Of a DNA stretch of 60,520 nucleotides, positions 18,448 through 31,172 are shown one piece after another. Below the pieces are notes generated by a model. That model was not told the origin of the DNA and did no database searches. It worked only from the letters and a program-made list of their open reading frames with translations. Numbering within the stretch: the stretch's first letter is position 1; every line of letters begins with the position of its first letter. Both the position numbers and the translations under genes were made by a program. The stretch comes from Chromatiaceae bacterium (GTDB taxonomy: Bacteria > Pseudomonadota > Gammaproteobacteria > Chromatiales > Chromatiaceae), in assembly GCA_013426805.1 (NCBI GenBank), contig JACDZG010000033.1, positions 1 to 60,520 on the forward strand, written 5' to 3'.

Positions 18448-18840
18448 CTACCTCAGGTGATCGAGGTATTTCGCAACCCCCTCCATTTCCAACCGCGCCG
18501 AACGCGCCTCGACCAACAAAGTCGTTGGCACCCCTTCCAATCGCAGCGCACAACGAATCAAGCCTCTGCTCGAAAAAGGGATCGGAATCATATCCCGATA
18601 AGTATAAACATTGTCGTCGATGTCGCCGCCTGCACAGACCACTGGACCCTCGTTCAAATCCGGCGGATTGCCGACATCTTCCAGCAGCAGCACACCCGCC
18701 TGGCGCCAACGGGTTCGCTCTTTCGAGCCCGTCATGTTTCTGATGATCAGGGCACGCGGGAAGGCGAGACGAACCATGGCGGAGGTTGATTCAATCAGCT
18801 CGATTTCCGAGCCCTTCAGTTCAATGTAGCTGCTGTCCAT
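18448..18840 (-). CDS. Hypothetical protein next to ntrC
   Basis: A 130-residue protein; ATG 18840 (MDSSYIELKGSEIELIES) is preferred to a start 39 bases upstream because AAGGG lies seven bases before it. It is acidic, probably mostly beta, with no membrane segment and no motif I recognise. It begins 79 bases after the ntrC stop on the same strand, so it could be the last gene of ntrB-ntrC, and it converges on the lpxA-like gene. A link to nitrogen control is only positional. Confidence 0.7.
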   Translation of the reverse strand: MDSSYIELKGSEIELIESTSAMVRLAFPRALIIRNMTGSKERTRWRQAGVLLLEDVGNPPDLNEGPVVCAGGDIDDNVYTYRDMIPIPFSSRGLIRCALRLEGVPTTLLVEARSARLEMEGVAKYLDHLR

Positions 18841-18919
18841 CGGCAACCCTTCGGCCTGTTGAAAGCGGTAGTTTAGCAATGATCGCGAGCGTCGCCGAGC
18901 AGATCGGTAAGCCCCCGGC

Positions 18920-20338
18920 TCAAGCCTCTTCCGGATCGCGCCCCAAGTCGAGTTGGAGTTCCTTTATTTTGCGCGTTAGGGTATTACGGCCCCAACCCAG
19001 CAGGCGCGCCGCATCCTGTCGCCGTCCCCCAGTGTGCTCAAGCGCCGTTTGAATCAGAATCGTCTCGAATGCCGGTAACGCCTGATCCAAGAGGGCACCT
19101 TGTCCTCGTTTAAGACTTTGCCGTGCCCAGCGTCGAAAAACCATCTCCCAAGGCTCATCGCGACCAACCTCGGTACTCACGGTGTTCAACTCCGGCGGCA
19201 GATCCTCCGCGTGAACTTCTTTGCTCGATGCCATGACCGTCAGCCAGCGCGCGGTGTTCTCGAGTTGACGCACATTTCCCGGCCAATCGAGGCGCTTGAG
19301 TTGTTCAATTGCGGTCGGCAGCAGGATTTTCGAGTCGCAGCCCAGTTCGCGAGCGGCTTGAACCAAGAAATGCCGCATAAGCAGCGGGATGTCCTCGCGT
19401 CGGTCGCGCAAGGCGGGAAGCTGAATGCGGATCACGTTGAGGCGGTGGAACAGGTCTTCTCGGAATCGCCCCTGCCGAACCAGATCTTCCAGATTCTGGT
19501 GGGTCGCTGCGATGATCCGTACGTCGACTCGAATCGGGGCGACCCCGCCGACCCGATAAAACTCACCGTCAGACAGAACCCGCAGCAATCGGGTCTGAAG
19601 CTCTGCCGGCATATCACCGATTTCGTCGAGAAAAAGTGTACCGCGATCAGCCTGCTCAAACCGACCCTCGCGTCTGGCCTGGGCCCCGGTGAAAGCACCG
19701 CGCTCGTGTCCGAAGAGTTCGGACTCCAACAAATCGCGAGGGATCGCGGCCATATTAAGAGCAATGAACGGCCGATCGCTACGTGGACTATGGCGATGCA
19801 GCGCGTGAGCCACCAGTTCCTTACCGGTCCCTGATTCACCATTGATCAAAACAGTAATGTTCGAGCGCGCCAATCGGCCGATCGCGCGAAACACCTCCTG
19901 CATCGCCGGTGCCTCACCGATGATGTCAGGCCCATGTAGCACCACCGTCTCTTCCGGGACGTCAGAACGCACGCGGCGACAGGCCCTACCGACCTGGCTG
20001 ACCGCCTCGTCGATATCGAACGGCTTAGGCAGATACTCGAACGCACCTCCATGGAACGCCGAAACAGCGCTGTCCAGGTCGGAATGAGCAGTCATGATGA
20101 TGACCGGCAAACCCGGATAGCGAGAGGTCACCTGCCGCAACAGATCCAGCCCGTCGATCCCGGGCATCCGGATATCGGAGAGAATGACGTCCGGCTGCTC
20201 CCGCTCCAACGCCTCCATGATGCCGACGCCGTTGGAGAAGCAGGTCACATGCATTTCGGCCTTACGGAGGGCGCGCTCCAGCACCCAGCGAATGGATCGG
20301 TCGTCATCGATCACCCAGACCCGGGGTTCTCTAGGCAT
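18920..20338 (-). CDS. ntrC: Nitrogen regulation response regulator NtrC
   Basis: A 472-residue sigma54 activator. The start at 20338 ([18 protein letters not shown]) matches NtrC and overlaps the ntrB end by eight bases. Domains are a receiver (phospho-Asp in [10 protein letters not shown], about residue 54), an AAA+ domain with GESGTGKE and the sigma54-contact GAFTGA, and a C-terminal Fis-type helix-turn-helix ([22 protein letters not shown]). Phosphorylated by NtrB under nitrogen limitation, it activates sigma54 promoters such as that of glnA. Confidence 0.97.
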   Translation of the reverse strand: MPREPRVWVIDDDRSIRWVLERALRKAEMHVTCFSNGVGIMEALEREQPDVILSDIRMPGIDGLDLLRQVTSRYPGLPVIIMTAHSDLDSAVSAFHGGAFEYLPKPFDIDEAVSQVGRACRRVRSDVPEETVVLHGPDIIGEAPAMQEVFRAIGRLARSNITVLINGESGTGKELVAHALHRHSPRSDRPFIALNMAAIPRDLLESELFGHERGAFTGAQARREGRFEQADRGTLFLDEIGDMPAELQTRLLRVLSDGEFYRVGGVAPIRVDVRIIAATHQNLEDLVRQGRFREDLFHRLNVIRIQLPALRDRREDIPLLMRHFLVQAARELGCDSKILLPTAIEQLKRLDWPGNVRQLENTARWLTVMASSKEVHAEDLPPELNTVSTEVGRDEPWEMVFRRWARQSLKRGQGALLDQALPAFETILIQTALEHTGGRRQDAARLLGWGRNTLTRKIKELQLDLGRDPEEA

Positions 20339-21413
20339 GTTCTGGCTCCAACGGTAAATAGACATAGAAGTGGGTGTCGCCTGGACGACTCTCACATTCA
20401 ATCAATCCCCCATGCTGATTGATAAGATCCTGGGCGATCGGAAGTCCAAGACCACTTCCCCCAGGATGCCCGGAGACCATTGGGAAAAAGATCTGATCCT
20501 TGATCTCCTCGGGAATTCCCGGTCCGTTATCACTGATCTCGGTCAGCAGCACGAGTCGATGGCGCCTGCTGCCAATAGTGAACTGGCGGAGCACCCGAGT
20601 ACGAAGCTGGACCAGACCCTGGGCGCCGGTCGCGGCAGCAGCGTTACGGGCAATGTTCAGGAACGCCTGTATCAGCCGATCCTGATCCGCACTGAGCTCG
20701 GGCAGGCTCGGATCGTAGTCACGAAGAACCTGCGGCCCGGAGGGAAACTCGGCACTGATCAAACCTCGAACATGTTCCAATACCGTATGAATGTTGACCC
20801 TGGCACGGGTCGGCATCCGATTGGAGCCGATCATCCGGTTCATCAACGCCTGTAACCGATCGGCCTCATCGATAATGATGCGCGTGTATTCGCGTAGACC
20901 TGGGTCAGGTAATTCCCGCTCCAACAGTTGAGCCGCCCCACGAAGTCCGCCAAGTGGGTTCTTTATCTCATGGGCCAGACCCTTGATCAGTGCTTGAGTC
21001 GCTTGATGCTGGGACAGCAGGTGCTCCTCACGGGTAATCCTGAGTTGTCGGTCGACCTGATGGAGTTCAACAAGGATTTCCGGCTCCGCATCAAAGTGGT
21101 GCAGCGGCAGCACAGTACAGTTCACCGTAATAGTGCGCCCATCCAGGAGGACGACGTTCAGTTCTCGTTCCGTAAAGGGATGGCGCGAGGTCAGGGCATC
21201 GCGAAGACGCCGCTCCACTTGGGTCCCCGGACAGGGAAGAACATTACCGGCATAGAGGCCAACAACATGGCGCGCGCTGAACTGAAATAACATTTCCGCG
21301 GCTGGATTCAGATACTTGAGGCACAAATCCGCACCAAAGAGCATCACCGCCGTACTCAGATGATCGACGACCGTTTGTTCAAGTGGAGAGGGAGTGACGC
21401 GATTTATACTCAT
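20331..21413 (-). CDS. ntrB: Nitrogen regulation sensor kinase NtrB
   Basis: A 360-residue cytosolic histidine kinase without membrane segments. It has an N-terminal PAS domain (AVMLFGADLCLKYLNPAAEMLF), the H box GLAHEIKNPLGGLRGAAQLLE with the phospho-His near residue 144, and the ATPase N, G1 and G2 boxes (ISDNGPGIPEEIKDQIFFP; GGSGLGLPIAQDLI). It phosphorylates or dephosphorylates NtrC depending on PII signalling. First gene of ntrB-ntrC. Confidence 0.97.
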   Translation of the reverse strand: MSINRVTPSPLEQTVVDHLSTAVMLFGADLCLKYLNPAAEMLFQFSARHVVGLYAGNVLPCPGTQVERRLRDALTSRHPFTERELNVVLLDGRTITVNCTVLPLHHFDAEPEILVELHQVDRQLRITREEHLLSQHQATQALIKGLAHEIKNPLGGLRGAAQLLERELPDPGLREYTRIIIDEADRLQALMNRMIGSNRMPTRARVNIHTVLEHVRGLISAEFPSGPQVLRDYDPSLPELSADQDRLIQAFLNIARNAAAATGAQGLVQLRTRVLRQFTIGSRRHRLVLLTEISDNGPGIPEEIKDQIFFPMVSGHPGGSGLGLPIAQDLINQHGGLIECESRPGDTHFYVYLPLEPEHA

Positions 21414-21646
21414 GCTGAATGCCGGTAAGGATCCATGACACCCGTCGGTAACCGAGGCAAACCAAACGAAAGCACTGAGAAGGCAACCGCGTACGTTGTT
21501 GCGCGGCTGTTCACGATGAGAGCGTGCCTAGGAACCCTGGAACGAGCGGTTGGGGAAATAAATGCAAGAACCTCGCCAGTTTAGTCGCAGGCGACCGACG
21601 ACAGCGACAGGCGATGTGCGAGCGGTGTTAAGGGAGTGCAATCGGC

Positions 21647-22180
21647 TCAGGGGAGGACGCCGGGCGGAAGGGGCTTGCGTAAGTGAAACCGTACCGGAGT
21701 GGTCCGGGCAATGATCGCGCCCTTGGAATCGTGGATCTCGGCGAAAAACTGATGGCTTCCCCAAGGCACGTCGGTCAGGCTCATTTGGGTTGCGGCGGCC
21801 TGATCAATAGCAATAGGAACACTGTCCATCACAAGTTTAAGCTGATGCCCAGGCATCAATGGGGGGTCGATAATCAAACTGACCGGCAAGTTTTGCTGTG
21901 CCAGACGTAAGGTTTGATTTGCTTCCGGAGAGACGACTTCGAATGCCGTGTAGGGACCAAGCAGGGATTGCGCCGCTGCGCCCTCGACGCTTCGTGATTC
22001 TTCGGTGCTATCCGGTGTACCGATACCTTTCAGGTCAACTGCTTGCGCGTCCGGCTGAGGACGATCAGAGAACTGGGTACGCCCTTCGGAGTCTACCCAC
22101 TTAAAAACCTGCCCGAACACCGCCGGGGACATCGGCAGCATGACAGCGCAAAGCAGGATAGTTGGTATAAGCCTGAACAT
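21647..22180 (-). CDS. DUF4124 domain-containing secreted protein
   Basis: A 177-residue protein with a signal peptide (FRLIPTILLCAVMLPMSPAVFG) and an N-terminal DUF4124 motif, QVFKWVDSEGRTQFSDRP. The remaining about 110 residues look like a beta-sandwich (VSLIIDPPLMPGHQLKLVMD; GSHQFFAEIHDSKG). The function is unknown. It lies between glnA and ntrB on the same strand, a position common in Chromatiales-type genomes. The 233 bases between it and ntrB hold no gene. Confidence 0.85.
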   Translation of the reverse strand: MFRLIPTILLCAVMLPMSPAVFGQVFKWVDSEGRTQFSDRPQPDAQAVDLKGIGTPDSTEESRSVEGAAAQSLLGPYTAFEVVSPEANQTLRLAQQNLPVSLIIDPPLMPGHQLKLVMDSVPIAIDQAAATQMSLTDVPWGSHQFFAEIHDSKGAIIARTTPVRFHLRKPLPPGVLP

Positions 22181-22220
22181 ACCCCAAGCATAGACGAGTC
22201 TTCGCGCCGACTCAACAAGG

Positions 22221-22245
22221 CAGCGACGCCCTTAGGACGTCGCTG
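22221..22245 (-). terminator. Possible hairpin after glnA
   Basis: An eight-base stem CAGCGACG / CGTCGCTG lies 17 bases past the glnA stop in the minus direction. No clear T run follows, so termination efficiency is doubtful. Confidence 0.35.
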
Positions 22246-22261
22246 GCTGAACGCCTACAGA

Positions 22262-23665
22262 TCAGAGGCTGTAGTAAAGATCGAACTCAACGGGGTGCGT
22301 CGTCATCCGCAGCCGGGTGACTTCCTTCATCTTGAGACCGATGTAAGCATCGATCAGATCATCCGTGAAAACTCCGCTCGTCGTCAGGAACTCCCGATCC
22401 TGATCAAGCGCAGTCAGCGCCATGTCCAAGGCATGACAGACGGTCGGGATCGCTTTTTCCTCTTCAGGAGGCAGGTCATACAAGTCCTTGTCCATCGGAT
22501 CGCCCGGATGGATCTTGTTCATGATCCCATCAAGGCCGGCGAGCATCATGGCAGAGAAGGAGAGATAGGGATTTCCGGTACAATCCGGGAATCGCACTTC
22601 GATCCGACGCCCCTTGGGACTGGACACGAATGGGATACGAATCGACGCGGAACGGTTACGGGCGGAGTACGCAAGCATCACCGGCGCTTCAAAGCCCGGG
22701 ACCAGACGCTTGTAGGAATTCGTCGAAGCATTCGTGAAAGCATTCAATGCCCGCGCGTGCTTGATGATACCCCCGATGTAGTAGAGCGCCGTCTCGGAAA
22801 GACCACCATACTTGTCTCCCGAGAACAGATTCACGCCGTCTTTCGCGAGTGACTGATGGACGTGCATCCCGGTGCCGTTGTCGCCGACCATCGGCTTCGG
22901 CATGAAGGTTGCCGTCTTCCCGTAGGCGTGAGCCACGTTCCAGACTGCGTACTTCTGGATCTGTGTCCAGTCCGCACGCTCTACCAGCGGAGCAAACTTA
23001 GTACCGATCTCGCACTGACCAGCGGTCGCAACCTCGTGATGATGAACCTCCACGGGGACGCCCATTTCCTCAATGGCAAGACACATCGCGGCACGCAAGT
23101 CGTTGAGCGAGTCGACCGGCGGAACCGGGAAATAGCCGCCCTTGACGCCAGGCCGGTGGCCCATATTGCCATCTTCAAAGACGCGCTCCGAATTCCACTC
23201 GGCCTCGTCAGAGTCGACCTTGTAGAAACAGCCGCTCATGTCCGAGCCCCACCGGACGTCATCGAACACAAAGAACTCGAGCTCCGGGCCAAAAAAGGCG
23301 ACGTCAGCAATGCCGGTGGACTTTAGATAGGCTTCGGCACGCTTGGCGACGGATCGCGGATCGCGCTCGTAGCCCTGCATCGTGTTTGGCTCAAGGATAT
23401 CGCAACGGATAATCAGTGTGTTTTCGTCGGAGAAGGGGTCCATCACCGCGGTCGCCGCCTCCGGCATCAGAACCATGTCCGATTCTTCGATGCCCTTCCA
23501 CCCGGCGATCGACGAACCGTCGAACATCTTGCCGTCCTTGAACATGTCTTCGTCGATCTGGGATACAGGCATCGACACATGCTGTTCCTTTCCCTGTGTA
23601 TCGGTAAAGCGAAGATCGACGAACTTCACTTCATGTTCTTTGATCATCATCAAGACATCTGCCAT
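22262..23665 (-). CDS. glnA: Glutamine synthetase, type I
   Basis: A 467-residue protein of normal GSI length, starting [20 protein letters not shown]. It carries [16 protein letters not shown], the ammonium and metal-site segment [14 protein letters not shown], the ATP motif [17 protein letters not shown] and the adenylylation site tyrosine in [10 protein letters not shown] near residue 396, so regulation by GlnE is expected. It condenses glutamate with ammonia using ATP. A sigma54 promoter candidate lies upstream, consistent with ntrBC downstream. Confidence 0.99.
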   Translation of the reverse strand: MADVLMMIKEHEVKFVDLRFTDTQGKEQHVSMPVSQIDEDMFKDGKMFDGSSIAGWKGIEESDMVLMPEAATAVMDPFSDENTLIIRCDILEPNTMQGYERDPRSVAKRAEAYLKSTGIADVAFFGPELEFFVFDDVRWGSDMSGCFYKVDSDEAEWNSERVFEDGNMGHRPGVKGGYFPVPPVDSLNDLRAAMCLAIEEMGVPVEVHHHEVATAGQCEIGTKFAPLVERADWTQIQKYAVWNVAHAYGKTATFMPKPMVGDNGTGMHVHQSLAKDGVNLFSGDKYGGLSETALYYIGGIIKHARALNAFTNASTNSYKRLVPGFEAPVMLAYSARNRSASIRIPFVSSPKGRRIEVRFPDCTGNPYLSFSAMMLAGLDGIMNKIHPGDPMDKDLYDLPPEEEKAIPTVCHALDMALTALDQDREFLTTSGVFTDDLIDAYIGLKMKEVTRLRMTTHPVEFDLYYSL

Positions 23666-23871
23666 GGATTTCTCTCCAGTGCTGAAAAATGGGCACGCCG
23701 TATGGGTAGCGTCGTTTCGGTTTGCCGACTGCCGTATCCCCCAACAGCGGAGCGTAACAGGTCAGCTGCGGCGCTGCATGCTGGGCCCGTCCGGCGGCCC
23801 TGTCCGTTGCACGAGCCTGGAACATCGCTCAGGGTTGTCGTTTGGGGAAGGTCGACAGGCGTGCGAATCTA

Positions 23872-23887
23872 TGCATTTATCGGGCCA
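23872..23887 (-). promoter_or_regulatory. Candidate sigma54 promoter of glnA
   Basis: On the minus strand TGGCCCGATAAATGCA matches the -24/-12 consensus at 10 of 12 defined positions, with the required ten bases between GG and GC. It would start transcription about 195 bases before glnA. A half-match to the NtrC site (GCACCA-N3-TGG, 24088-24099) lies about 230 bases upstream. The rest of the 575-base gap up to glyQ has no gene that I can see. Confidence 0.4.
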
Positions 23888-24240
23888 TACGGATTAAGCA
23901 GCATCGGTGCCTGGGACCGTAACAATCGATTGGCTTTGGCGCTGATTGTGCGGGTCAGCGAAGGCGCCAATGCCGGATGATAGGAACAAGAGCCTGTTTT
24001 TGTGGCGCTCGACTGAGGTTGTAACCGTCTTCTTTCGGTCACGGTGCGACCTTTGAACCGTCAACACGGCAGGCTGCTGCCATTGACGCACCAAGCTGGA
24101 CGCTTTTGTTGCGTAGCGCCTCATTTTAGAGCAAAGCGAAGTAACCGGAATCTTGATTGCCGGCCGGAAAACTGGCTCTGGCATCCGGCTTACAGATATA
24201 CTTCCGCTCTTCGCAGTTTTCTAAGCAATGGTGGTATACC

Positions 24241-25167
24241 TTGAAGTTGGAGTCAGCAGATGTTTCCACGTTCCAAGGCGTTATTTTTGCGCTCGAGCGG
24301 TATTGGGCCAGCTTAGGATGTATCGTTGTCCAGCCGTTCGACATGGAAGTTGGGGCCGGCACCTTTCATCCGTCGACTTTCCTGCGTGCTATCGGGCCGG
24401 AACCTTGGAGAGTCGCATACGTTCAACCGTCTCGACGTCCTACTGACGGCCGGTACGGAGAGAATCCCAACCGTCTACAACACTACTATCAGTTCCAGGT
24501 GCTATTGAAGCCGTCGCCGCTGGACATCCAGGATCTTTACCTCGAGTCCCTCAAGTATCTCGGCATCAACCCACGCGTTCATGATATTCGGTTCGTAGAA
24601 GATAACTGGGAGTCGCCATCCCTGGGTGCCTGGGGCCTTGGCTGGGAGGTTTGGCTAAACGGCATGGAGGTTACTCAGTTCACATATTTTCAGCAAGTCG
24701 GAGGGCTCGATTGCAGACCGGTCAGTGGGGAAATCACCTATGGCCTTGAGCGGCTTGCCATGTACCTGCAATCAGTCGAAAGTGTATATGACATTGTTTG
24801 GGGTCGGTCCGCTGGAAGCGTCGTAACCTACGGCGATGTTTTTTATCAGAACGAAGTAGAGCAATCGGACTACAACTTCAATGAGGCGGATGTTGACACG
24901 CTGTTTTCTGCTTTCGATGCCAGCGAACGCATTAGTCAGCGACTCGTGGAAGCCGCCCTACCTTTGCCGGCGTATGAACAGGTACTCAAGGCGTCTCATG
25001 CGTTCAATTTGCTGGATGCGCGCGGAGCGATTTCGGTGACCGAGCGCCAGCGGTTTATCCTGCGGGTCAGAGCCTTGGCGCGCGCTGTGGCGCAAGCTTA
25101 CTATGCAAAGCGGGAATCGCTCGGATTTCCAATGCTCAATAACGAAACTCGTGATGTGACCCGATAA
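24241..25167 (+). CDS. glyQ: Glycine--tRNA ligase alpha subunit
   Basis: The alpha subunit of the bacterial heterotetrameric GlyRS. It has the opening [32 protein letters not shown] and [28 protein letters not shown]. The start is unclear: no ATG lies at the family position. TTG 24241 or TTG 24247 gives about 306-308 residues (family about 300), while ATG 24157 adds 28 residues without similarity. Its stop overlaps the glyS start by one base. Confidence 0.9.
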   Translation: MKLESADVSTFQGVIFALERYWASLGCIVVQPFDMEVGAGTFHPSTFLRAIGPEPWRVAYVQPSRRPTDGRYGENPNRLQHYYQFQVLLKPSPLDIQDLYLESLKYLGINPRVHDIRFVEDNWESPSLGAWGLGWEVWLNGMEVTQFTYFQQVGGLDCRPVSGEITYGLERLAMYLQSVESVYDIVWGRSAGSVVTYGDVFYQNEVEQSDYNFNEADVDTLFSAFDASERISQRLVEAALPLPAYEQVLKASHAFNLLDARGAISVTERQRFILRVRALARAVAQAYYAKRESLGFPMLNNETRDVTR

Positions 25168-27242
25168 TGATGAAAGAATTACTTTTTGAAATCGGTACTG
25201 AGGAGTTACCTCCGACGTCGTTGCGCGATTTGGCGAGCGCTTTAGCGGCTGGGCTTTCAGCACAACTCGATGAACAGGGAATCCATCACGGCAAGTTACA
25301 CCAATTCTGCACACCGCGTCGGCTGGCAGTCATCGTGGAAGATGTGGCTGTGCGGCAACCGGCGCAAGCGCGCTTTCGTCGAGGACCGTCGGTAGCCGCC
25401 GCTTTCGATCAGGACGGAAACGCAACGAAGGCTGCCATCGGATTCGCGCAGTCATGTGGCGTCGACCTTGGTAGCTTGGCGAGAGAGGCGTCCGATAAGG
25501 GGGAATGGTTGGTCTTCAAGAAATTGGATGAAGGCCAGCTCACGGCAGTGCTATTGCCGCGGATGCTGGAGAAAGTCCTAAATGACCTGCCAATCGCAAA
25601 GCGTATGCGATGGGGAAACGGGAGCGCCGAGTTCGTACGTCCCATCCATTGGATTTGCATGATGTTGGGAGAGCAGGTCGTCGCCGGTGACATTTTTGGG
25701 GTCACCATCGGACAGGTCACCTTTGGTCATCGCTTCCATGCCCCGGGGCCGGTGCTCGTGCCGACTCCTTCACATTACCCCGCACTGCTGAGGAAGCAAG
25801 GCTATGTTGAACCATCATTCGGCGAACGGCGAGCGGCGATTGAGAACCAGGTTTCAGGACTTGCTTCAGAACACGGAATGCAAGCGGATCTGGCGGCGAG
25901 CTTAGTGGATGAGGTGACCGGTTTGGTCGAATGGCCGGTAGCCATTTTTGCCTCTTTCGATTCTCAGTTTCTCGCGGTACCCGCTGAAGTATTGATTGAG
26001 ACGATGCGCAAGAACCAGAAGTACTTTGCGCTTCGCGATGCCGGTGGCCGCTTGCAAGCGAACTTTATTGCTGTTGCAAATCTTTTCAGCGAAGACCCTA
26101 AACAAGTAAGGTTAGGGAACGAGCGAGTTATACGACCAAGATTCAGTGATGCGAAATTTTTCTGGGAGCAGGACCTGAGTCGACCGCTGCAGGACCATTT
26201 CGAACGGCTCAAGACGGTTGTCTTTCAAGAGCAACTCGGATCGATCGCTGAGAAATCGCAACGCGTTGTTAGGCTGGTACGGGAAATCGCCATCTTGCTG
26301 GATGACAACCCGAGATCAGTAGAACGCGCTGCTTTTCTCGCCAAGTGTGATCTCGTGACGTCAATGGTCGCTGAGTTCCCTGCGCTGCAAGGGACCATGG
26401 GTAAGTATTATGCAAGACATTGGGGAGAAGATCAGGAGGTTTGTGATGCGTTAGAACATCAGTACCTTCCCCGCTTCGCTGGTGACTCACTCCCATCCAG
26501 CCGTTGTGGGATCACTCTTGCGCTTGCGGATCGGCTGGACACTTTGGTAGGGATCTTTGGAATTGGCCAAAAGCCAACCGGCACAAAGGACCCCTACGGC
26601 TTGCGCAGGGCGTCGATTGCGGTGCTACGGATTCTCATCGAAACACCCCTTGATCTAGACCTGGGTGTATTGCTCAGAACAACGGAACAAGGTTTTGTTC
26701 AAACGACGATTGCTCCAGGCACCGCGGATACTGTACAAAGGTATGTGTTCGACCGGCTTATTGGGTTTTATGAAGAAAAAGGTATTACTCAGGATACAGT
26801 GGATGCGGTTATCGCGACCAATGAATCTGTGATCAGCCAGCTAGATCTCAAGGTCCATGCAGTACAGCAATTTAGGACTGCAACGGGATGTCCGTCGCTC
26901 GTTGCCGCGAATAAACGTATTCGCAATATCGTAGCCAAGAGCGGGATTGTTGTCGATAGCTCAATCGCGCCGGATACGACGTTGTTTTCGCAAGCCGCGG
27001 AAGAAAACCTTTGGCGACGGGTGATAGAGGCCGAGATCGATATTCAACCGTTGATTGAGAAACGCGATTTTAGCGGAGTACTCCAGAAACTTGCGGATCT
27101 GCGCGCTGACGTCGATACGTTTTTCGCTCAGGTTCTCGTTATGGATGGCGACGCGACCATCCGGGAGAACCGTCTGCGGCTGTTGATGCGGCTTGAGGGG
27201 TTGTTTCTCCACGTAGCAGATATTTCTTTTCTTCATCAGTAG
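25167..27242 (+). CDS. glyS: Glycine--tRNA ligase beta subunit
   Basis: A 691-residue protein beginning [19 protein letters not shown], typical of GlyS. It contains FCTPRRLAV, KRMRWGNGSAEFVRPIHWICMML, the HD-like region (AKCDLVTSMVAEFPALQGTMG) and KDPYGLRRASIAVLRI. It binds tRNA(Gly) and partners with GlyQ. Length is normal (E. coli 689). Codon use here is visibly less GC-rich than in the groEL or atp regions. Confidence 0.98.
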   Translation: MMKELLFEIGTEELPPTSLRDLASALAAGLSAQLDEQGIHHGKLHQFCTPRRLAVIVEDVAVRQPAQARFRRGPSVAAAFDQDGNATKAAIGFAQSCGVDLGSLAREASDKGEWLVFKKLDEGQLTAVLLPRMLEKVLNDLPIAKRMRWGNGSAEFVRPIHWICMMLGEQVVAGDIFGVTIGQVTFGHRFHAPGPVLVPTPSHYPALLRKQGYVEPSFGERRAAIENQVSGLASEHGMQADLAASLVDEVTGLVEWPVAIFASFDSQFLAVPAEVLIETMRKNQKYFALRDAGGRLQANFIAVANLFSEDPKQVRLGNERVIRPRFSDAKFFWEQDLSRPLQDHFERLKTVVFQEQLGSIAEKSQRVVRLVREIAILLDDNPRSVERAAFLAKCDLVTSMVAEFPALQGTMGKYYARHWGEDQEVCDALEHQYLPRFAGDSLPSSRCGITLALADRLDTLVGIFGIGQKPTGTKDPYGLRRASIAVLRILIETPLDLDLGVLLRTTEQGFVQTTIAPGTADTVQRYVFDRLIGFYEEKGITQDTVDAVIATNESVISQLDLKVHAVQQFRTATGCPSLVAANKRIRNIVAKSGIVVDSSIAPDTTLFSQAAEENLWRRVIEAEIDIQPLIEKRDFSGVLQKLADLRADVDTFFAQVLVMDGDATIRENRLRLLMRLEGLFLHVADISFLHQ

Positions 27243-27245
27243 GGT

Positions 27246-27806
27246 ATGCCAGTGGAACGTTTCGTTGCGATCGATCGCGATGGTGTAATCAATGAGGACT
27301 CGGATGATTACATTAAGTCGGAGTCTGAATGGATACCGATCGCCGGCAGTATTGACGGAATCGCAAGGCTGACCCAGGCCGGATTTCGTGTAGCAATCGT
27401 GACGAATCAGTCTGGCCTGGCTCGTGGGTTATTCGATCTGGCCGCACTGAATGGAATTCATAAGAAGCTCCAGGATTGCCTGTCACGTAATGGTGGTCGG
27501 GTGGAGATGATTTTTTTCTGCCCGCATAGTCCGACAGATCATTGCAATTGTCGCAAACCTAGGCCGGGGCTGCTCCTGGAAATCGAAGACCGGTTCAACC
27601 TTAACCTGACGGGGTTGCCGTTTATCGGCGACTCGTTTTCAGACGTTGAAGCAGCTAGAAAGGTCGGAATGGAGCCAATACTCGTACGGACGGGAAAAGG
27701 TGAACGAACGTTGATTGATCATCCGATGAGACTCTCCGATGTCCGCGTTTTCAGCAATTTGAACGAGGCAGCGCACGGCCTGTTGGATCGCTGGAGAAAC
27801 GCTTGA
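27246..27806 (+). CDS. gmhB: D-glycero-beta-D-manno-heptose 1,7-bisphosphate 7-phosphatase
   Basis: A 186-residue HAD-superfamily phosphatase. Motif I is AIDRDGVINED, motif II is VTNQSGLARG, the zinc-binding cysteines lie in FFCPHSPTDHCNCRKPRPG, and motif IV is FIGDSFSDVEAA. It makes ADP-heptose precursor for LPS inner core. It follows glyS by three bases and is coupled to the acyltransferase (TTGA overlap), the common glyQS-gmhB-plsC-type order. Confidence 0.95.
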   Translation: MPVERFVAIDRDGVINEDSDDYIKSESEWIPIAGSIDGIARLTQAGFRVAIVTNQSGLARGLFDLAALNGIHKKLQDCLSRNGGRVEMIFFCPHSPTDHCNCRKPRPGLLLEIEDRFNLNLTGLPFIGDSFSDVEAARKVGMEPILVRTGKGERTLIDHPMRLSDVRVFSNLNEAAHGLLDRWRNA

Positions 27807-28561
27807 CTATTTTGAGATCGTTCATCTATTTGCTTTATCTCATCCTTTCGGTGATCGTTTTCGGATCTGCGATCGTGCTCGTAGGGCGCTTTGTCTCATA
27901 CCGACGCCGCTCCCGGCTCGCGCAGCTTTGGGCTAAGTCCAACCTGAGGGCGCTAAAAGTTATATGCGGCCTCGGCTATCGCGTCAGTGGATGGGAGTTA
28001 TTGTCGGCGACCAATGCCATCGTGTTATGTAAACACCAATCGGCATGGGAAACGATCGCGTTGAGGGCGCTCCTACCGGTCGAACAGACTTGGGTCCTGA
28101 AGAAGGAACTGCTCCGATTACCGCTGTTCGGCACCGCTCTTAGCAGTTTCTCGCCCATTGCCATTGATCGCTCATCTGGAATGTTGGGGATGAAAAGATT
28201 GCTTAAGGATGGGAAAAAATCTTTGGACTCAGGGAACTGGGTGATCGTCTTCCCTGAGGGCACCCGTGTCCGCTCGGGTGAACGTCGTGCCTATAACATC
28301 GGTGGAGCTGTTCTCGCCGAACGAAGTGGATATCCTGTCGTGCCAATTGCGCACAATGCCGGAATGTTCTGGGGGCGACAAAGTCTTCTGAAACGAGCAG
28401 GGAACATCGACTTAGTCATTGGCCCTGAGATCTCGACTCATGGAAAAACTGCGTTTCAAATCAACCGCGAAGCCGAAGATTGGATTGAATCGACAACATC
28501 GACGTTGGAGCGGAACAAGCTTACCGTCGGTCTGTCTAATGCTGGCATTCCTTCGCCATGA
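27803..28561 (+). CDS. Lysophospholipid acyltransferase family protein (PlsC-type)
   Basis: A 252-residue protein with a TTG start overlapping the gmhB stop. An N-terminal membrane helix (LYLILSVIVFGSAIVLVG) precedes the acyltransferase motifs: I, KHQSAWET (H-x4-E in place of the commoner H-x4-D); II, FSPIAIDRSSG; III, FPEGTRVRSGE; and IV, VVPIAHNAG. It probably makes phosphatidic acid from lysophosphatidate. It converges on gyrB with a 21-base gap. Confidence 0.9.
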   Translation: MTILRSFIYLLYLILSVIVFGSAIVLVGRFVSYRRRSRLAQLWAKSNLRALKVICGLGYRVSGWELLSATNAIVLCKHQSAWETIALRALLPVEQTWVLKKELLRLPLFGTALSSFSPIAIDRSSGMLGMKRLLKDGKKSLDSGNWVIVFPEGTRVRSGERRAYNIGGAVLAERSGYPVVPIAHNAGMFWGRQSLLKRAGNIDLVIGPEISTHGKTAFQINREAEDWIESTTSTLERNKLTVGLSNAGIPSP

Positions 28562-28582
28562 TGCTAATGCACTTGGGTCGAA

Positions 28583-31000
<2,418 letters not shown>

Positions 31001-31090
31001 CTATTGCTCGCAAGTGTGGCAGAAACGAAGGCTGCCAGAGATGTTATAAGGTCGGGGTGGACTGTTAGTGCTCTCGCTGTTGGCCTTGCT

Positions 31091-31116
31091 CCGATGTTCC
31101 ACGTGGAACATCGGAA
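31091..31116. promoter_or_regulatory. parS-like site 1 (26-base perfect palindrome)
   Basis: The core TGTTCCACGTGGAACA (31096-31111) matches the ParB-binding consensus TGTTNCACGTGAAACA at all but one defined base. The symmetry extends perfectly to 26 bases. It sits in the gyrB-dnaN gap, 13-14 kb from parAB. Confidence 0.8.
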
Positions 31117-31156
31117 CGGGCTGAGAGCCCACGCAACAAATCGTGGCGCAGATCAA

Positions 31157-31172
31157 TGTTCCACGTGAAACA
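31157..31172. promoter_or_regulatory. parS site 2
   Basis: TGTTCCACGTGAAACA, a full match to the bacterial chromosomal parS consensus, 61 bases from site 1. The remainder of the 250-base gyrB-dnaN gap (30995-31244) has no gene; short frames through it are shadows of these palindromes. Confidence 0.9.

Noticed and set aside
23933..23953. A second GG-N10-GC match on the plus strand facing glyQ
   Set aside because: Only the GG and GC cores and spacing fit; several other consensus positions fail, and no nitrogen-regulated target lies downstream.
24157..24240. N-terminal extension of glyQ from ATG 24157
   Set aside because: The 28 extra residues do not resemble GlyQ and no good ribosome site was seen; a TTG start near 24241-24247 fits the family length better.
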